A model generated the notes under the pieces. It was not told where the DNA came from, ran no database searches, and worked only from the letters and a program-made list of their open reading frames with translations. A DNA stretch of 64,000 nt, taken from positions 496,001 to 560,000 of the forward strand of contig NZ_JACJSC010000001.1 in the NCBI RefSeq assembly GCF_014697575.1. Direction: 5' to 3'. The DNA is from Planktothrix sp. FACHB-1365 (GTDB lineage Bacteria > Cyanobacteriota > Cyanobacteriia > Cyanobacteriales > Microcoleaceae). Position numbers and translations under genes: made by a program. Positions 35,173-45,293 of this stretch are shown here, in pieces. How positions within the stretch are numbered: position 1 is the stretch's first letter; the number at the start of each line of letters is the position of its first letter.

Positions 35173-36906
35173 TTAATAAACTTTTTTTTTCTGGAAAAGC
35201 TGAAAAATACAGTTGGCATCAACAGGCGGTGAAAAATAATACCCTTGTGCATATTCACAGCCTAAATTCTTTAAAATAGCAATTTGTTCTTCTGTTTCTA
35301 CTCCTTCTGCAATCACATCCAAATTTAAACTATGAGCCAAGGTAATTAAGGTTTTTATAATATCTAAGCTTTTGGGATTTAAGTTAAGGTTTGAGATAAA
35401 AGAACGATCAATTTTTAATGTATCTAAAGGAAGAGATTGTAAGTAAGATAAACAAGAGTAACCGGTTCCAAAATCATCAATTGCTAATCGAATTTTTCGA
35501 GATTGAAATTGACTCATGTATTGGGTTACAATTTCAGGATTTTCCATTAAAATGCTTTCCGTAATTTCTAGTTTTAAAGTGAATCCTTCCAAGAGATTAG
35601 ATTGAATAATATTATCAATTAAGCTAGTAAAATCGGAATTCAAGATTTGTAAACCGGATAAATTAACACTGAGTATTAAAGGAAATTGCTCTGGAAATTC
35701 CTTGTACCAGCGACTAAATTGACGACAAGCCTCTCGAAGTACCCATTCTCCCAAGGGAATAATCAGTCCAGTTTCTTCTGTCAAAGGAATAAATTCCGCA
35801 GGAGGAATTAAGCCTCGACTCGGATGCTGCCAACGAACTAAGGCTTCAAACCCTGCTAAATGTTGATTGTCTAAGCTGTAAATTGGTTGATAATAAACCC
35901 GAAATTCCTGATTTTCTAACCCTAATTCTAAATCCGATTCTAACTGCAATCGATTTAAAACTGCCATCTGCATTTCAGGATTAAAAAAGACCGTACAATT
36001 TTTTTGATTCTGCATTCTAGCATAGTGCATCGCTGTATCTGCTGCCCTTAAAAAATCTTCTGCTTGTTCAGAGGGAAAACTGGATAATGCAATCCCAATG
36101 CTGGTATTTCCTGATGCAATAATTCGGTGTCCTCCTAGAGATAATTTCAAAGCTTTATGAATTTGATTTGCTTTTTCTAAGGCAATCATTTCTGATTTAA
36201 TACCCGGTAAAAACAAAACAAATTCATCTTTCCAAATTCGAGCTAATACATCAGCAGTTTCAAGACAAGATTTTATCCGTTCAACTTCTTGAATTAAAAA
36301 CTCTTCAGCCAAAGTCTTTCCATAACCATATCGAATGACTTTAAATCGATCTAAGGCTAGATAAAACACGGCAAAATCTAACTGTTGATCAATGGCGACT
36401 CGAATACATTCTAAAACATGATTTTGATTCGGTAGCCCAGTAAGTTTATCATAAAGAGCCAAATATTGTAAATTTTCAACAGCAGCTTCTAGTTGTTCTT
36501 TTTGCAGGCGACTTTTAGTGACAATATCAATCGTTTTGCGGATTGTTAAAATTAAATCTTGAAAGTTAATGGGTTTGGTTAAAAAATCAAAAGCTCCTCG
36601 ATTCATGGCCGTTCTAATATTTTGAATATCGCCATAAGCCGAGACAACAACGGCTTTAAGGAGTGGATCAATTTTAGGAATTTGTTCAAGCAATGCCCAT
36701 CCGTCCATCCCTGGCATATTTAAGTCGGTTAAAACCATAGAAATATGGGGAGTTGAACGCAAAATATCCAAAGCATCAATACCACTGGTCGTAAACAAAA
36801 ACTGGAATTCTCCAATTTCAATTTGATGTTTTAATCGTCTTTCTATCAACCGTTGTAACTCCGGTTCATCATCAATCACTAAAATATAAGCTGGGGTTTG
36901 AGGCAT
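35173..36906 (-). CDS. REC-GGDEF-EAL response regulator, c-di-GMP phosphodiesterase
   Basis: This 577-residue protein has a receiver domain (residues 6-125, phospho-acceptor D61 in VLTDLNMPG), a diguanylate-cyclase-like domain (about 150-305) and an EAL domain (about 320-570). The GGDEF motif is replaced by WKDEF in RIWKDEFVLF, so cyclase activity is probably lost. The EAL domain keeps its key residues: GFEALVRW, LEITES, AIDDFGTGYS and LKIDRSFI. It should therefore degrade cyclic di-GMP when phosphorylated by a partner kinase. Two kinase genes directly upstream on the same strand are likely partners. A 14-bp minisatellite lies between. Confidence 0.92.
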   Translation of the reverse strand: MPQTPAYILVIDDEPELQRLIERRLKHQIEIGEFQFLFTTSGIDALDILRSTPHISMVLTDLNMPGMDGWALLEQIPKIDPLLKAVVVSAYGDIQNIRTAMNRGAFDFLTKPINFQDLILTIRKTIDIVTKSRLQKEQLEAAVENLQYLALYDKLTGLPNQNHVLECIRVAIDQQLDFAVFYLALDRFKVIRYGYGKTLAEEFLIQEVERIKSCLETADVLARIWKDEFVLFLPGIKSEMIALEKANQIHKALKLSLGGHRIIASGNTSIGIALSSFPSEQAEDFLRAADTAMHYARMQNQKNCTVFFNPEMQMAVLNRLQLESDLELGLENQEFRVYYQPIYSLDNQHLAGFEALVRWQHPSRGLIPPAEFIPLTEETGLIIPLGEWVLREACRQFSRWYKEFPEQFPLILSVNLSGLQILNSDFTSLIDNIIQSNLLEGFTLKLEITESILMENPEIVTQYMSQFQSRKIRLAIDDFGTGYSCLSYLQSLPLDTLKIDRSFISNLNLNPKSLDIIKTLITLAHSLNLDVIAEGVETEEQIAILKNLGCEYAQGYYFSPPVDANCIFQLFQKKKVY

Positions 36907-36922
36907 AATAATATAGCGTGTA

Positions 36923-36978
36923 GGGAACAGGGAACAGGGGACAGGGAACAGGGGACAGGGAACAGGGGACAGGGAACA
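36923..36978. repeat. Minisatellite, GGGAACAGGGGACA-type units
   Basis: Three and a half tandem units of about 14 bp (GGGAACAGGGGACA), each made of two 7-bp halves, just before the REC-GGDEF-EAL start codon on the minus strand. A complementary 7-bp array, GTTCCCT, occurs at 53796-53828. It probably alters by slippage and may affect expression of the downstream gene. Confidence 0.9.
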
Positions 36979-37069
36979 TTGGACTTAGTGATATGATTTT
37001 TTTATTTTAATCACCTCCGGTTCAATAGAATTAGATGAGATATTATTCGTGACTCAAAATCCGATGGGA

Positions 37070-38251
37070 TTAATTCTCCTGCTGAATTTTAGGTAAAGTT
37101 AAGGTAAACTCAGTATATTGTTTCCATTTTGTATCAAGTTGAATGCTTCCTCCATGCTGTAAAACAATAATATCATGGGTTAAAGATAAGCCTAGCCCCA
37201 TGCCTTGTCCGGGGGGTTTGGTTGTAAAAAAAGGGGTAAAAACATTAGCAATCGTGTCAGGTTGAATCCCAATTCCATTATCATGAATTTTAATTTCAAT
37301 ATAAGATTCTTGATTCTTTGTTGTTAAGGATAAAGTGGGGCTAAAATGAGTGTTTTGATTCCGCTCTTCTAGGAATTTTAAATAAAGGGCGTAACAGCTA
37401 TTATCAATTATATTAATAAAAGCTCGATGTAAATCCGATACAATTGCTTCTATGGGTTCTAAATTGGAATCAAATTGTGTATGAATTGTCATTAAAAACT
37501 GTAGATGTTTGGATCTAAAACTATGATAAGCTAATTTAAGGGCTTGAGGTAAAAGATCATTGAGATTAATACATTGATATTCTCCCGGTTCAGAACGAGC
37601 CAACTGCATCATACTTTCAATAATTCGGCCAGCCCGTTCTCCATGTTCATAAATAGCTTGAGAATCCCTGATTACCTCTTGCAACTGATTGAGAATGTTT
37701 TGGGGTTCTAGCTGAGGATTTTCCTGGATATTTAAGAATAATTCATTTAAGCTATCAATAGAAGATTGAGCATAATTAATTACAAAATTTAAAGGATTAC
37801 GAAGTTCATGGGCAACCCCTGCGGTAATTGTTCCTAAAGACGCTAATTTTTCTTGAGCAATAATTTGTTTTTGGGCGGCTCTTAATCGTAAATGCACTCG
37901 AACCCTTGCTAAAACATCTTGTTCATCAAAGGGCTTGGTAATATAATCCACAGCCCCTAAAGAAAGACCCTTAACTTTATCAATGGTGTCGGATAATGCT
38001 GTCATAAAAATAATCGGAATATCCTGAGCTTTTGGGTTTGCTTTCAGACGACGGCAGGTTTCAAATCCATCAATTTTAGGCATTTTTACATCGAGTAAAA
38101 TCAGTTCTGGTAATTCCTCCATGACCTCCTCTAAGGCTTCTTCTCCATTGGTTGCGATCGCCAATTGAAAGCCTGCACTGGTTAAAGTTTGTGACAGAAT
38201 TTTTAAATTGGTGGGATTATCATCAACAATTAAAATGAGTTGATTGTGCAT
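37070..38251 (-). CDS. REC-histidine kinase
   Basis: This 393-residue protein has an N-terminal receiver domain (residues 5-120, D54 in ILLDVKMPK) followed by a histidine kinase: a short coiled linker, H-box GVAHELRNPLNF (H148), then ATPase motifs N-box (IIDNSCYAL), G1 (IHDNGIGI), G2 (GMGLGLSLTHDI). It resembles cyanobacterial phytochrome-cascade or Ser/Thr-kinase-associated sensor kinases without a membrane domain. The start overlaps the end of the 1441-residue kinase gene by 22 bp, so the two are translationally coupled and likely act in one phosphorelay, receiving phosphate from the larger kinase. Confidence 0.93.
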   Translation of the reverse strand: MHNQLILIVDDNPTNLKILSQTLTSAGFQLAIATNGEEALEEVMEELPELILLDVKMPKIDGFETCRRLKANPKAQDIPIIFMTALSDTIDKVKGLSLGAVDYITKPFDEQDVLARVRVHLRLRAAQKQIIAQEKLASLGTITAGVAHELRNPLNFVINYAQSSIDSLNELFLNIQENPQLEPQNILNQLQEVIRDSQAIYEHGERAGRIIESMMQLARSEPGEYQCINLNDLLPQALKLAYHSFRSKHLQFLMTIHTQFDSNLEPIEAIVSDLHRAFINIIDNSCYALYLKFLEERNQNTHFSPTLSLTTKNQESYIEIKIHDNGIGIQPDTIANVFTPFFTTKPPGQGMGLGLSLTHDIIVLQHGGSIQLDTKWKQYTEFTLTLPKIQQEN

Positions 38252-41200
38252 TGATTTAAAAACTCCTTAATTTGTGTTAATTGAAATTCTTGAGTCATAG
38301 ACTTAATCCGATCTGCAAATAAACTCCAACGCGGATCAAAGGCTTTGAGCTTCATCACTTCCTCTTCCAATTCTAAAACTCTCCCTCGCTTGGCTAATTT
38401 AACTAAATTATCTAAAATTTCAGGACTGGGAATGACTAAAGTAAGCGGATTTTCTGAAAGGGGTGGAAGCCAAGTTTGTTGGGGGCGATCATATTCCCAT
38501 TCTAACTTTAACCAAGTTTTAAGTTTATGTAGTAAATCCTCAACTTGTAAGGGTTTAGGAAGAAAATCATTGCATCCCGCATCATGGCTTTGTTGTCGAT
38601 CCCATTCATAAACAGATGCAGAAGTTGCAATCACAGGAATATTATTGAATTTGGGTAAAGAACGAATGCGCCGAGTCATTTCAAAGCCATCCATAATTGG
38701 CATTAATAAATCAGCAATCACTAAATGGGCTTGGGTAATTTCCAGTTGATCTAACCCTTCTTGACCATTACTCGCTTCTAGCACTTCAAACCCTAAAGGT
38801 TGCAATAAATCGACTAACACTAAGCGATTTTCAGGTTTATCATCCACGACTAAAATCTTGTATTTTTCTCCTCTAAATCCTACAATAGAAGATAAGGAAT
38901 TACCGTCAGGTATCGGTTGCCATTCGCTTGAAGCCGGAAGCGTTAATTCAAACCAAAACTTACTCCCTTTTCCAGGGTGACTTTCTACAAATAAATCTCC
39001 GCCTAAGTGTTTAATTAATCGTTGAGTAATCGCTAACCCTAATCCGGTTCCCTCGGCACGATAGGACATCTCTGCCACCTGTTCAAAGGGTAAAAAAATC
39101 CGCTCTAATTGTTCTGAATTCATGCCAATTCCGGTATCTTCAATTTGAAATTGAAGGGTTGTATCAAGAGGATGATGAGTGGATAAAGAAGTAGTTAATC
39201 CTTCTTTCTCAATGACTTTTAAGCTAAAAGTTAGCTTTCCAGAGTCCGTGAATTTAACGGCATTTCCTAAAAGATTAATTAAAATTTGCCTTAAGCGTTT
39301 TTCATCAACTTCCACAACGGTTGGGAGTTGAGATAAAGGCATATAGATAAAGGTTAAACCTTTTTGTTTGGCTTTAATCGCGCAGATTTCTATAACGTCT
39401 TTTAAAAAAGTTTCTAAATTGATGGGCTGAACTGAGATATCTAGTTTTCCTGCTTCAATTTTTGATAAATCCAAGATATCATTAATCAAGGTCAGAAGAT
39501 GAGTTCCACATTGATGAATAATTTGAATTCCCGCTTGTTCTTTTTCAGATAAGGTTGTTGAACGTTTTAAAATTTGGGTATATCCTAAAATTCCATTCAA
39601 GGGGGTTCGTAATTCATGACTCATATTGGCTAAAAATTCACTTTTAGCATGACTCGCGGCTTCCGCATCTTCTTTGGCTTCTTTTAAGGCTTCTTCAACT
39701 TTTTTTCGTTCCGTAATATCAATATTAATTCCCACAATTCGAGTCATTTTATGAGGACGTTCAGGTAAACCAATTCCTCGACTTAAAATCCAAATGTAAT
39801 GACCTTGTTTGTGTCGCATTCTCAAAATAATTTCATAATGAGAATATTTCCGATAAATATATTTATAAATTTGGTTAAGAACAAAGTCTCGATCTTCTGG
39901 ATGAATTCTCTGAATAAATTCATCAATTTTGGGACTAAATTCTTCTTCGGTGTATCCTAACATTTCTTGATAACGAGGGGAATAATAAGCTTCACCTGTA
40001 ATAATATTCCAATCCCATAGACCATCATTAGCACCTCGCATGGCTAACTCAAATCGTTCTTGACTTTCCCGTAGTGCTTGTTCAATGCGTTTACGTTCTA
40101 AAATTTCTTGTTGTAAGGCTTGGGTTCGTTCGGTGACTTTTTCTTCTAAGGTTTGATAAAGACGAGCATTTTCAATGGAAATTGCGGCTTGAGAAGACAG
40201 TAAATTTAAAATTTCTAACCGTTCTGAGGTAAAAGCTCCAGCCATTAAATTATTCTCTAAATATAAAATTCCTATTAGTTTTCCTTGGTTCAAGAGGGGA
40301 ACACATAAAATAGATTTAGGTTGATAGAGAAGAATATAATTATCACTGGTAAATTTATTTTCTTCCGTAGCATCATGAATCACTAAACTCTCTTGGGTGT
40401 GAATTACATAATTAACAATAGCGTTGCAAACTTCCGGGGTATTTGTGTGGGGATTCATCCATTCAATCGGAATATTTTGTAAAACTTGAACTTGATCAGG
40501 AACAGTTGTTACCGATGCTTGAATAAACCATTGTTCATCAGATTCTAAAATTAAATATCCCCGCTCGGCTCCCGCATTTTCTAATACAATTTTCATGATT
40601 TTGGTGAGTAAATGCTCAATAGAAATTTCCCGTGAAAGAGCTTGAGAGGCTTTAAAAATACTAGCAATATCTAAGGAATTGGATGAATTAATAATATCAG
40701 ATTTTTGTAAATTTTTAGGAGGATTATTACAATAATTCGTAATATTTTTAGCCTGAATTTGTTCCAGGTTCCATGTCCACTTGCCTTTGTGGTTGCCTTG
40801 TATCCATGATAATTGACTTGGGTATTGAAATTGCAATAATCCTTCTGTATAAAGGGATTTCAAAAATTCTTTAGTAAAAAAAGGATTTCCTTGAGTTTTT
40901 TGATAAACTAAATTTGCTAAGGATTGACTGACTTCCAGAGAACAATTTAATCCTTCTGCAATTAAATGATTAATATCTGATAAATTTAAATTGTTGAGAA
41001 TAATTTTAAACCCTTTATCTTGGCTTTCTTTAATCACTTCTAGGGTTGATTTTAAGGGGGGATTGAGATTTAATTCGTGATGGCGATAGGCTCCAATAAT
41101 CATTAAATATTGAATGGTTTCATCTTGAATTAAGGTTTTAATCAAGTTTAAAGATGCCCAATCTGCCCATTGTAAATCATCTAAAAAAATCACTAACGGA

Positions 41201-42555
41201 TGTTGAGGTTGAATTAACGCTTGGATTAATTTTTTAAAAGTCCATAAAAAACAATTCGGAGTGGCTTGTAAATCCAGAGATTTAGGTGCAGATGTTTTGC
41301 CAATGACTCTTTCTAAGTGGGGAATTACATCAATTAAAAGATGTCCTTTATTTTCTACAAAAGCTAAAATTTTTTGTTTCCATTGCTCTAATATTTCTTT
41401 CCGTTCTGTTAAAATTTGATGGCAAAACTCATTTAAGGCTTGAGCAATGGCAAAATAGGGAATATTTCGTTTATATTGATCAAATTTTCCTGAAATAAAA
41501 ATCCCTCGTTTAGCCGTCACTGGTTTATGAATTTCTCGAACTAAGGCGGATTTTCCCACACCAGAATAGCCCGAAATCCAAATTAATTCTCGGTTGCCTT
41601 GACTCACCCGTTCAAAGGCTTTTAACAAGGTTTGCAGGTGATGTTCTCGACCATATAATTTTTCAGGAATTTGTAATTTATCGGATAAATCTTGGCTTCC
41701 TAATGGAAAAAAATCAATATCACCCTGGGTTTTAATTTGTTCTAAACAATGTTCTAAATCACTTTTAATTCCATAAGCAGATTGATATCGATCTTCGGCA
41801 TTTTTAGCCATTAATTTTAAAATAATACCGGATAGGGTATCAGGTAAGCTAAAAGCCGTATAGTGACGGGGAGAAATCGGAGTTTTAGCTATATGACTAT
41901 GGACTAATTCTAAAGGATCATCACTTTGAAAGGGTAATCGACCCGTGAGTAATTCATATAATGTGACCCCTAAAGCATAAAAATCACTGCGATAATCAAT
42001 CGGACGATTCATCCGTCCTGTTTGTTCAGGGGAAAGATAAGCTAAGGTTCCTTCTAAGGTATTGGGAGAAATAAAGGTAAGGTTTTCTTGAGATAAAACA
42101 CTCGCAATGCCAAAATCAATCAGTTTAACAATTCCCGTCTGAGGATTTAAAATAATATTACTGGGGTTAATATCTTTATGAATAATATTAAATCCATGAA
42201 TTTGACCTAAACTTTTAGTAATGGCGATCGCTAATTGCAAAAATTCAATTAAATTTAACTGACCCGCCAAGCTTAACTGCTTTAGAGATTCTCCCCCAAA
42301 ATCTTCTAAAATCATGATCGGGTGAGGGTGATGGTGTTCTAAGCCGTAAACTTTCACCACACCAGGGAGATTGAGAGACTGAATCAGTTCATATTCTCGC
42401 TGAAACCGAGCTAACTGTTTGGGGTTATGTCCCTGTTCCCGCAAAACTTTCAGCACAACCGGCTGTTCATGGTCAACCCAATAGCCCCGATACACTAAAC
42501 TGGTGGGACTGCTATAAAGTAAAGTAGTTGTGCCAAATCCTGATAGTGTCAGCAT
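38230..42555 (-). CDS. Ser/Thr kinase-AAA-GAF-PAS-histidine kinase-REC
   Basis: This 1441-residue sensor has a Ser/Thr kinase domain (1-270; catalytic D128 in HKDINPSN, DFG at 147-149), an AAA ATPase region (300-600; Walker A GYSGVGKS 329-336, LDDLQWAD), a GAF domain (630-795), coiled linker, a PAS/PAC domain (830-950), histidine kinase (H980 in NMSHELRTP; HATPase 1090-1210) and a C-terminal receiver (1235-1350; D1282 in IADLLMP). This dual-kinase order is typical of filamentous cyanobacteria. The extra receiver suits a phosphorelay to the coupled REC-histidine kinase and REC-EAL proteins. The HRD motif is HKD, which still has the catalytic Asp. No membrane segment is present, so it senses from the cytoplasm. 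Confidence 0.95.
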   Translation of the reverse strand: MLTLSGFGTTTLLYSSPTSLVYRGYWVDHEQPVVLKVLREQGHNPKQLARFQREYELIQSLNLPGVVKVYGLEHHHPHPIMILEDFGGESLKQLSLAGQLNLIEFLQLAIAITKSLGQIHGFNIIHKDINPSNIILNPQTGIVKLIDFGIASVLSQENLTFISPNTLEGTLAYLSPEQTGRMNRPIDYRSDFYALGVTLYELLTGRLPFQSDDPLELVHSHIAKTPISPRHYTAFSLPDTLSGIILKLMAKNAEDRYQSAYGIKSDLEHCLEQIKTQGDIDFFPLGSQDLSDKLQIPEKLYGREHHLQTLLKAFERVSQGNRELIWISGYSGVGKSALVREIHKPVTAKRGIFISGKFDQYKRNIPYFAIAQALNEFCHQILTERKEILEQWKQKILAFVENKGHLLIDVIPHLERVIGKTSAPKSLDLQATPNCFLWTFKKLIQALIQPQHPLVIFLDDLQWADWASLNLIKTLIQDETIQYLMIIGAYRHHELNLNPPLKSTLEVIKESQDKGFKIILNNLNLSDINHLIAEGLNCSLEVSQSLANLVYQKTQGNPFFTKEFLKSLYTEGLLQFQYPSQLSWIQGNHKGKWTWNLEQIQAKNITNYCNNPPKNLQKSDIINSSNSLDIASIFKASQALSREISIEHLLTKIMKIVLENAGAERGYLILESDEQWFIQASVTTVPDQVQVLQNIPIEWMNPHTNTPEVCNAIVNYVIHTQESLVIHDATEENKFTSDNYILLYQPKSILCVPLLNQGKLIGILYLENNLMAGAFTSERLEILNLLSSQAAISIENARLYQTLEEKVTERTQALQQEILERKRIEQALRESQERFELAMRGANDGLWDWNIITGEAYYSPRYQEMLGYTEEEFSPKIDEFIQRIHPEDRDFVLNQIYKYIYRKYSHYEIILRMRHKQGHYIWILSRGIGLPERPHKMTRIVGINIDITERKKVEEALKEAKEDAEAASHAKSEFLANMSHELRTPLNGILGYTQILKRSTTLSEKEQAGIQIIHQCGTHLLTLINDILDLSKIEAGKLDISVQPINLETFLKDVIEICAIKAKQKGLTFIYMPLSQLPTVVEVDEKRLRQILINLLGNAVKFTDSGKLTFSLKVIEKEGLTTSLSTHHPLDTTLQFQIEDTGIGMNSEQLERIFLPFEQVAEMSYRAEGTGLGLAITQRLIKHLGGDLFVESHPGKGSKFWFELTLPASSEWQPIPDGNSLSSIVGFRGEKYKILVVDDKPENRLVLVDLLQPLGFEVLEASNGQEGLDQLEITQAHLVIADLLMPIMDGFEMTRRIRSLPKFNNIPVIATSASVYEWDRQQSHDAGCNDFLPKPLQVEDLLHKLKTWLKLEWEYDRPQQTWLPPLSENPLTLVIPSPEILDNLVKLAKRGRVLELEEEVMKLKAFDPRWSLFADRIKSMTQEFQLTQIKEFLNQCTINSF

Positions 42556-42719
42556 TCTGGTTCAGTTCATGATTTTTGGGGTCAAGAGCAACAAGCCTCA
42601 ATCTCAAGATCAAAAATGAACTGGAGATGTACCCTATACTTCTCTAAGATACCTAATATTATCCTTGAGGTATGGTGCTTGATATCACAGTTATATTTGC
42701 GTAAGGCGTTTAATTCAAC

Positions 42720-43568
42720 ATGACGATTCAAGCTGGAACCCTTTATATTGTTGGTACTCCCATTGGCAACCTGGAAGATATAACCTTACGTGCGATAAAA
42801 ATTTTACACAGTGTCGATTGGATTGCGGCTGAAGATACCCGTCATACGGCCAAGTTATTACACCATTTTGACATCAAAACGCCGCAACTGAGTTATTATG
42901 AACATAATCAACATCGCCGAATTCCCACTCTGGTTGAGTCTCTGCGTCAGGGAAATGCGATCGCTTTAGTGACTGATGCTGGAATGCCAGGAATTTCTGA
43001 CCCCGGATATGAATTGGTTAAGGCTTGTATTGAAGCGGAAATTCCCGTGATTCCCATTCCTGGGGTGAGTGCGAGTTTAACAGCCTTAAGTGCGGCGGGA
43101 CTGCCAACGGATCGATTTGTTTTTGAAGGCTTTTTACCGACGAAAAATAAAGAGCGTCAACAACGTTTAACACTATTAAAAACAGAATCTCGAACCCTGA
43201 TTTTATATGAAGCACCCCATCGTCTTCTGGAAACCTTACAAGATTTAGCGCAAAGTTTAGGATCAAAACGGTCAATTGTCATCGCACGGGAACTCACAAA
43301 ACTCCATGAAGAATTTTGGCGCGGAACCTTAGCAGAAGCCGTACAATACTATCAAGATCATAACCCCAAAGGTGAATTAACATTAGTGATTGCAGGTGTT
43401 ACGGAAACGGCAACGCTTCTGACAGAAGATCAAATTAAAGCGGAACTCCAACGTCTAATTCAAGAGGGGATGTCCCATTCCGAAGCCAGTCGCCAACTCG
43501 CCGAAGCCACCTCCATTTCCCGTCGCCAAATCTATCAACTGGCTTTAACTTTACCTGATTTGGGTTAA
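42720..43568 (+). CDS. rsmI: 16S rRNA 2'-O-methyltransferase RsmI
   Basis: This 282-residue protein is RsmI, which methylates the 2'-hydroxyl of cytidine 1402 in 16S rRNA, using S-adenosylmethionine. Motifs of the tetrapyrrole-methylase fold are clear: TLYIVGTPIGNLEDIT near the N-terminus, AAEDTRHTAKLL, VTDAGMPGISDPGY and IPIPGVSASLTAL. It is complete. It is divergent from the large kinase gene with a 164-bp gap and is followed 81 bp later by the beta-lactamase-like gene. Confidence 0.96.
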   Translation: MTIQAGTLYIVGTPIGNLEDITLRAIKILHSVDWIAAEDTRHTAKLLHHFDIKTPQLSYYEHNQHRRIPTLVESLRQGNAIALVTDAGMPGISDPGYELVKACIEAEIPVIPIPGVSASLTALSAAGLPTDRFVFEGFLPTKNKERQQRLTLLKTESRTLILYEAPHRLLETLQDLAQSLGSKRSIVIARELTKLHEEFWRGTLAEAVQYYQDHNPKGELTLVIAGVTETATLLTEDQIKAELQRLIQEGMSHSEASRQLAEATSISRRQIYQLALTLPDLG

Positions 43569-43649
43569 TCAGGCGATAATGGATTATTCTACAATTGCTT
43601 TCTTCTGCTATTGTATTATTCTATATTTAATTTTCCTATTTCCGCTAAT

Positions 43650-44909
43650 ATGGCTTCTATTACCCAGCGCCGTCGGTCTGTGCGACGTTCTTCTGTTCGA
43701 GGCTATTCTTTAAGGCACTCGCCTGTTAAGGTAAGGACGAAATCTCCCCATCCCTTAGCACGGTTAAAATACTCTCGAATTCTATTTTTAATAGCCCTAT
43801 TATTAACCTTTAACTGGACAATGGGAGCGATTTTTAAACTCTTATTTCCACCCACAAAACCCCAACCCCAAACTCAAAATATTACGAGTTCTACTCCAGT
43901 AGCAGCCAATACCGATAAAACGGTTATTTATAATATTAAAACTCCTCCTAATTTAACCCCCAGTAAAGACTTACAAACTATTGTTGATGGGGCTGTTAAT
44001 ATTGCCAAAACCCAAGGATTACCGACGGAATCTTTATCAATTAGCTTAATAGATGTTAGTAATCCTCAAACTCATACTATTGCGGGATATAATAATACTA
44101 CCCTCAGATTTCCCGCCAGTGTTGCTAAATTATTTTGGATGGTAGCATTTTTTGGCTATGCAGAAAAAGGATATATTTCCCAAGAATCCCCCTTTTATAC
44201 CGATTTATCCCAGATGATGCGAATTTCCGATAATGATGCTGCTAGTCGCATTGTTGATGCTATTACCCAAACTGAATCTGGGGAAAATTTAGACAAACCC
44301 AAATTAGATAAATGGGTGGAAAAACGCAGTCAAGTTAATCAATTTTTTGAAAAATCCGGTTATACCGGGATTAATTTAACGACTAAAAATTATCCCATTA
44401 CAGGGATAGGAGAAGAACCCACAGGTCGAGATTTACAACTCCGAGAAAATCCCCCCTATTCTAAAGGAAATCTCGTCACCACAGACCAAACCGCACGATT
44501 AATGTATGAAATTTATACAAAACAAGCCATTTCTCCTGTAGCAAGTACCAAAATGGCTTATTTATTAACTCGTGATTTAAACCCAAAAGCTTGGAAAAAT
44601 ATTGATTCTAACTCCGTTGAAAGCTTTTTAGGAGAATCCTTACCGCCTGATATTTACTATGGGTCTAAAGTGGGTTATACCAGCCGTTCTCGTCAAGAAG
44701 TAGCCTTTGTTAGAACTTTAAACGATAAAGCCATTTATATTTTAGCCGTATTTGGAGATGATCCTGCATGGTCAAAAAATGAAAAGGTTTTCCCTCAAAT
44801 TTCCCGTTATGTTTTTGACCGTTTAAATCAAACTCCCTTAAAAAGTACCCCAGAAAAAGTGACTCAACTCAATTCTTTATCTTTACCCATAGTCGGTATC
44901 GAGCATTAA
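43650..44909 (+). CDS. Membrane-anchored class A beta-lactamase-like serine hydrolase
   Basis: This 419-residue protein is taken from ATG 43650 (MASITQRRRSV); a TTG 13 codons upstream lacks support. The N-terminus is very basic and a single hydrophobic segment (about residues 41-58, ILFLIALLLTFNW) should anchor it in the membrane with the catalytic part outside. The penicillin-recognising triad is present: SxxK in ASVAKLF, SDN in RISDNDAAS, and KxG in SKVGYTS. Such cyanobacterial proteins may be D-Ala-D-Ala carboxypeptidases or beta-lactamases; sequence does not decide. A small hairpin follows the stop. Confidence 0.88.
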   Translation: MASITQRRRSVRRSSVRGYSLRHSPVKVRTKSPHPLARLKYSRILFLIALLLTFNWTMGAIFKLLFPPTKPQPQTQNITSSTPVAANTDKTVIYNIKTPPNLTPSKDLQTIVDGAVNIAKTQGLPTESLSISLIDVSNPQTHTIAGYNNTTLRFPASVAKLFWMVAFFGYAEKGYISQESPFYTDLSQMMRISDNDAASRIVDAITQTESGENLDKPKLDKWVEKRSQVNQFFEKSGYTGINLTTKNYPITGIGEEPTGRDLQLRENPPYSKGNLVTTDQTARLMYEIYTKQAISPVASTKMAYLLTRDLNPKAWKNIDSNSVESFLGESLPPDIYYGSKVGYTSRSRQEVAFVRTLNDKAIYILAVFGDDPAWSKNEKVFPQISRYVFDRLNQTPLKSTPEKVTQLNSLSLPIVGIEH

Positions 44910-44916
44910 ATTGTAG

Positions 44917-44934
44917 TAAGCCCTTCAGGGCTTA
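44917..44934. repeat. Short palindrome after hydrolase gene
   Basis: TAAGCCCT and AGGGCTTA pair around TC. It sits 8 bp after the stop codon and lacks a T-run, so it may be a dispersed hairpin with a weak terminator role. Confidence 0.55.
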
Positions 44935-44952
44935 ATTCCCCTCTCTATAACT

Positions 44953-45132
44953 ATGAAAAAAGACCTAATCATTCCTCAAACCTGTCCCCACTGTGAAGGA
45001 AAAGGATATACTGAAATTAGAGATTGTTCAGGAGAAATCCAACGGGAAGAAACTTGTTTTTTCTGTGAAGGAACTGGAGAATTTATTCCTGAAAAAGATC
45101 AAAGTAGAATCACAAATCTTGACTCTGAGTAA
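44953..45132 (+). CDS. Small CxxC zinc-ribbon-like protein
   Basis: This 59-residue protein (MKKDLIIPQT start) has two CxxCxGxG motifs, CPHCEGKG and CFFCEGTG, spaced like half a DnaJ zinc-finger. It would bind one zinc ion and may act as a chaperone accessory or nucleic-acid-binding ribbon. It follows the hydrolase gene on the same strand. It is not a fragment of a longer protein: the start and stop are clean. I cannot assign a partner. Confidence 0.75.
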   Translation: MKKDLIIPQTCPHCEGKGYTEIRDCSGEIQREETCFFCEGTGEFIPEKDQSRITNLDSE

Positions 45133-45146
45133 ACGGTTTAATCTAG

Positions 45147-45293
45147 TTACTTTTGCTTGCGCCGAGGAATTAAGGGCGGTTTTGCAGGTTCATAAGATTT
45201 TAATCCTCCATCTCCCGTCAGAATTTCGACTTCATAACCCGACTTTGCATAATAATCTGCAACTCGCTTATCAAAAATTAATACTTTTCCCAT
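45147..45293 (-). CDS. 48-residue ORF coupled to ATPase gene
   Basis: This short frame (MGKVLIFDKRVADYYAKSGY, ending RRKQK) starts at the A of the ATPase stop codon (TAATG overlap), the arrangement of translationally coupled genes. It begins with a hydrophobic strand followed by a helix and ends with a basic tail, which suggests a real small protein. I know no family for it. It could be a partner or effector of the ATPase. Confidence 0.55.
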   Translation of the reverse strand: MGKVLIFDKRVADYYAKSGYEVEILTGDGGLKSYEPAKPPLIPRRKQK

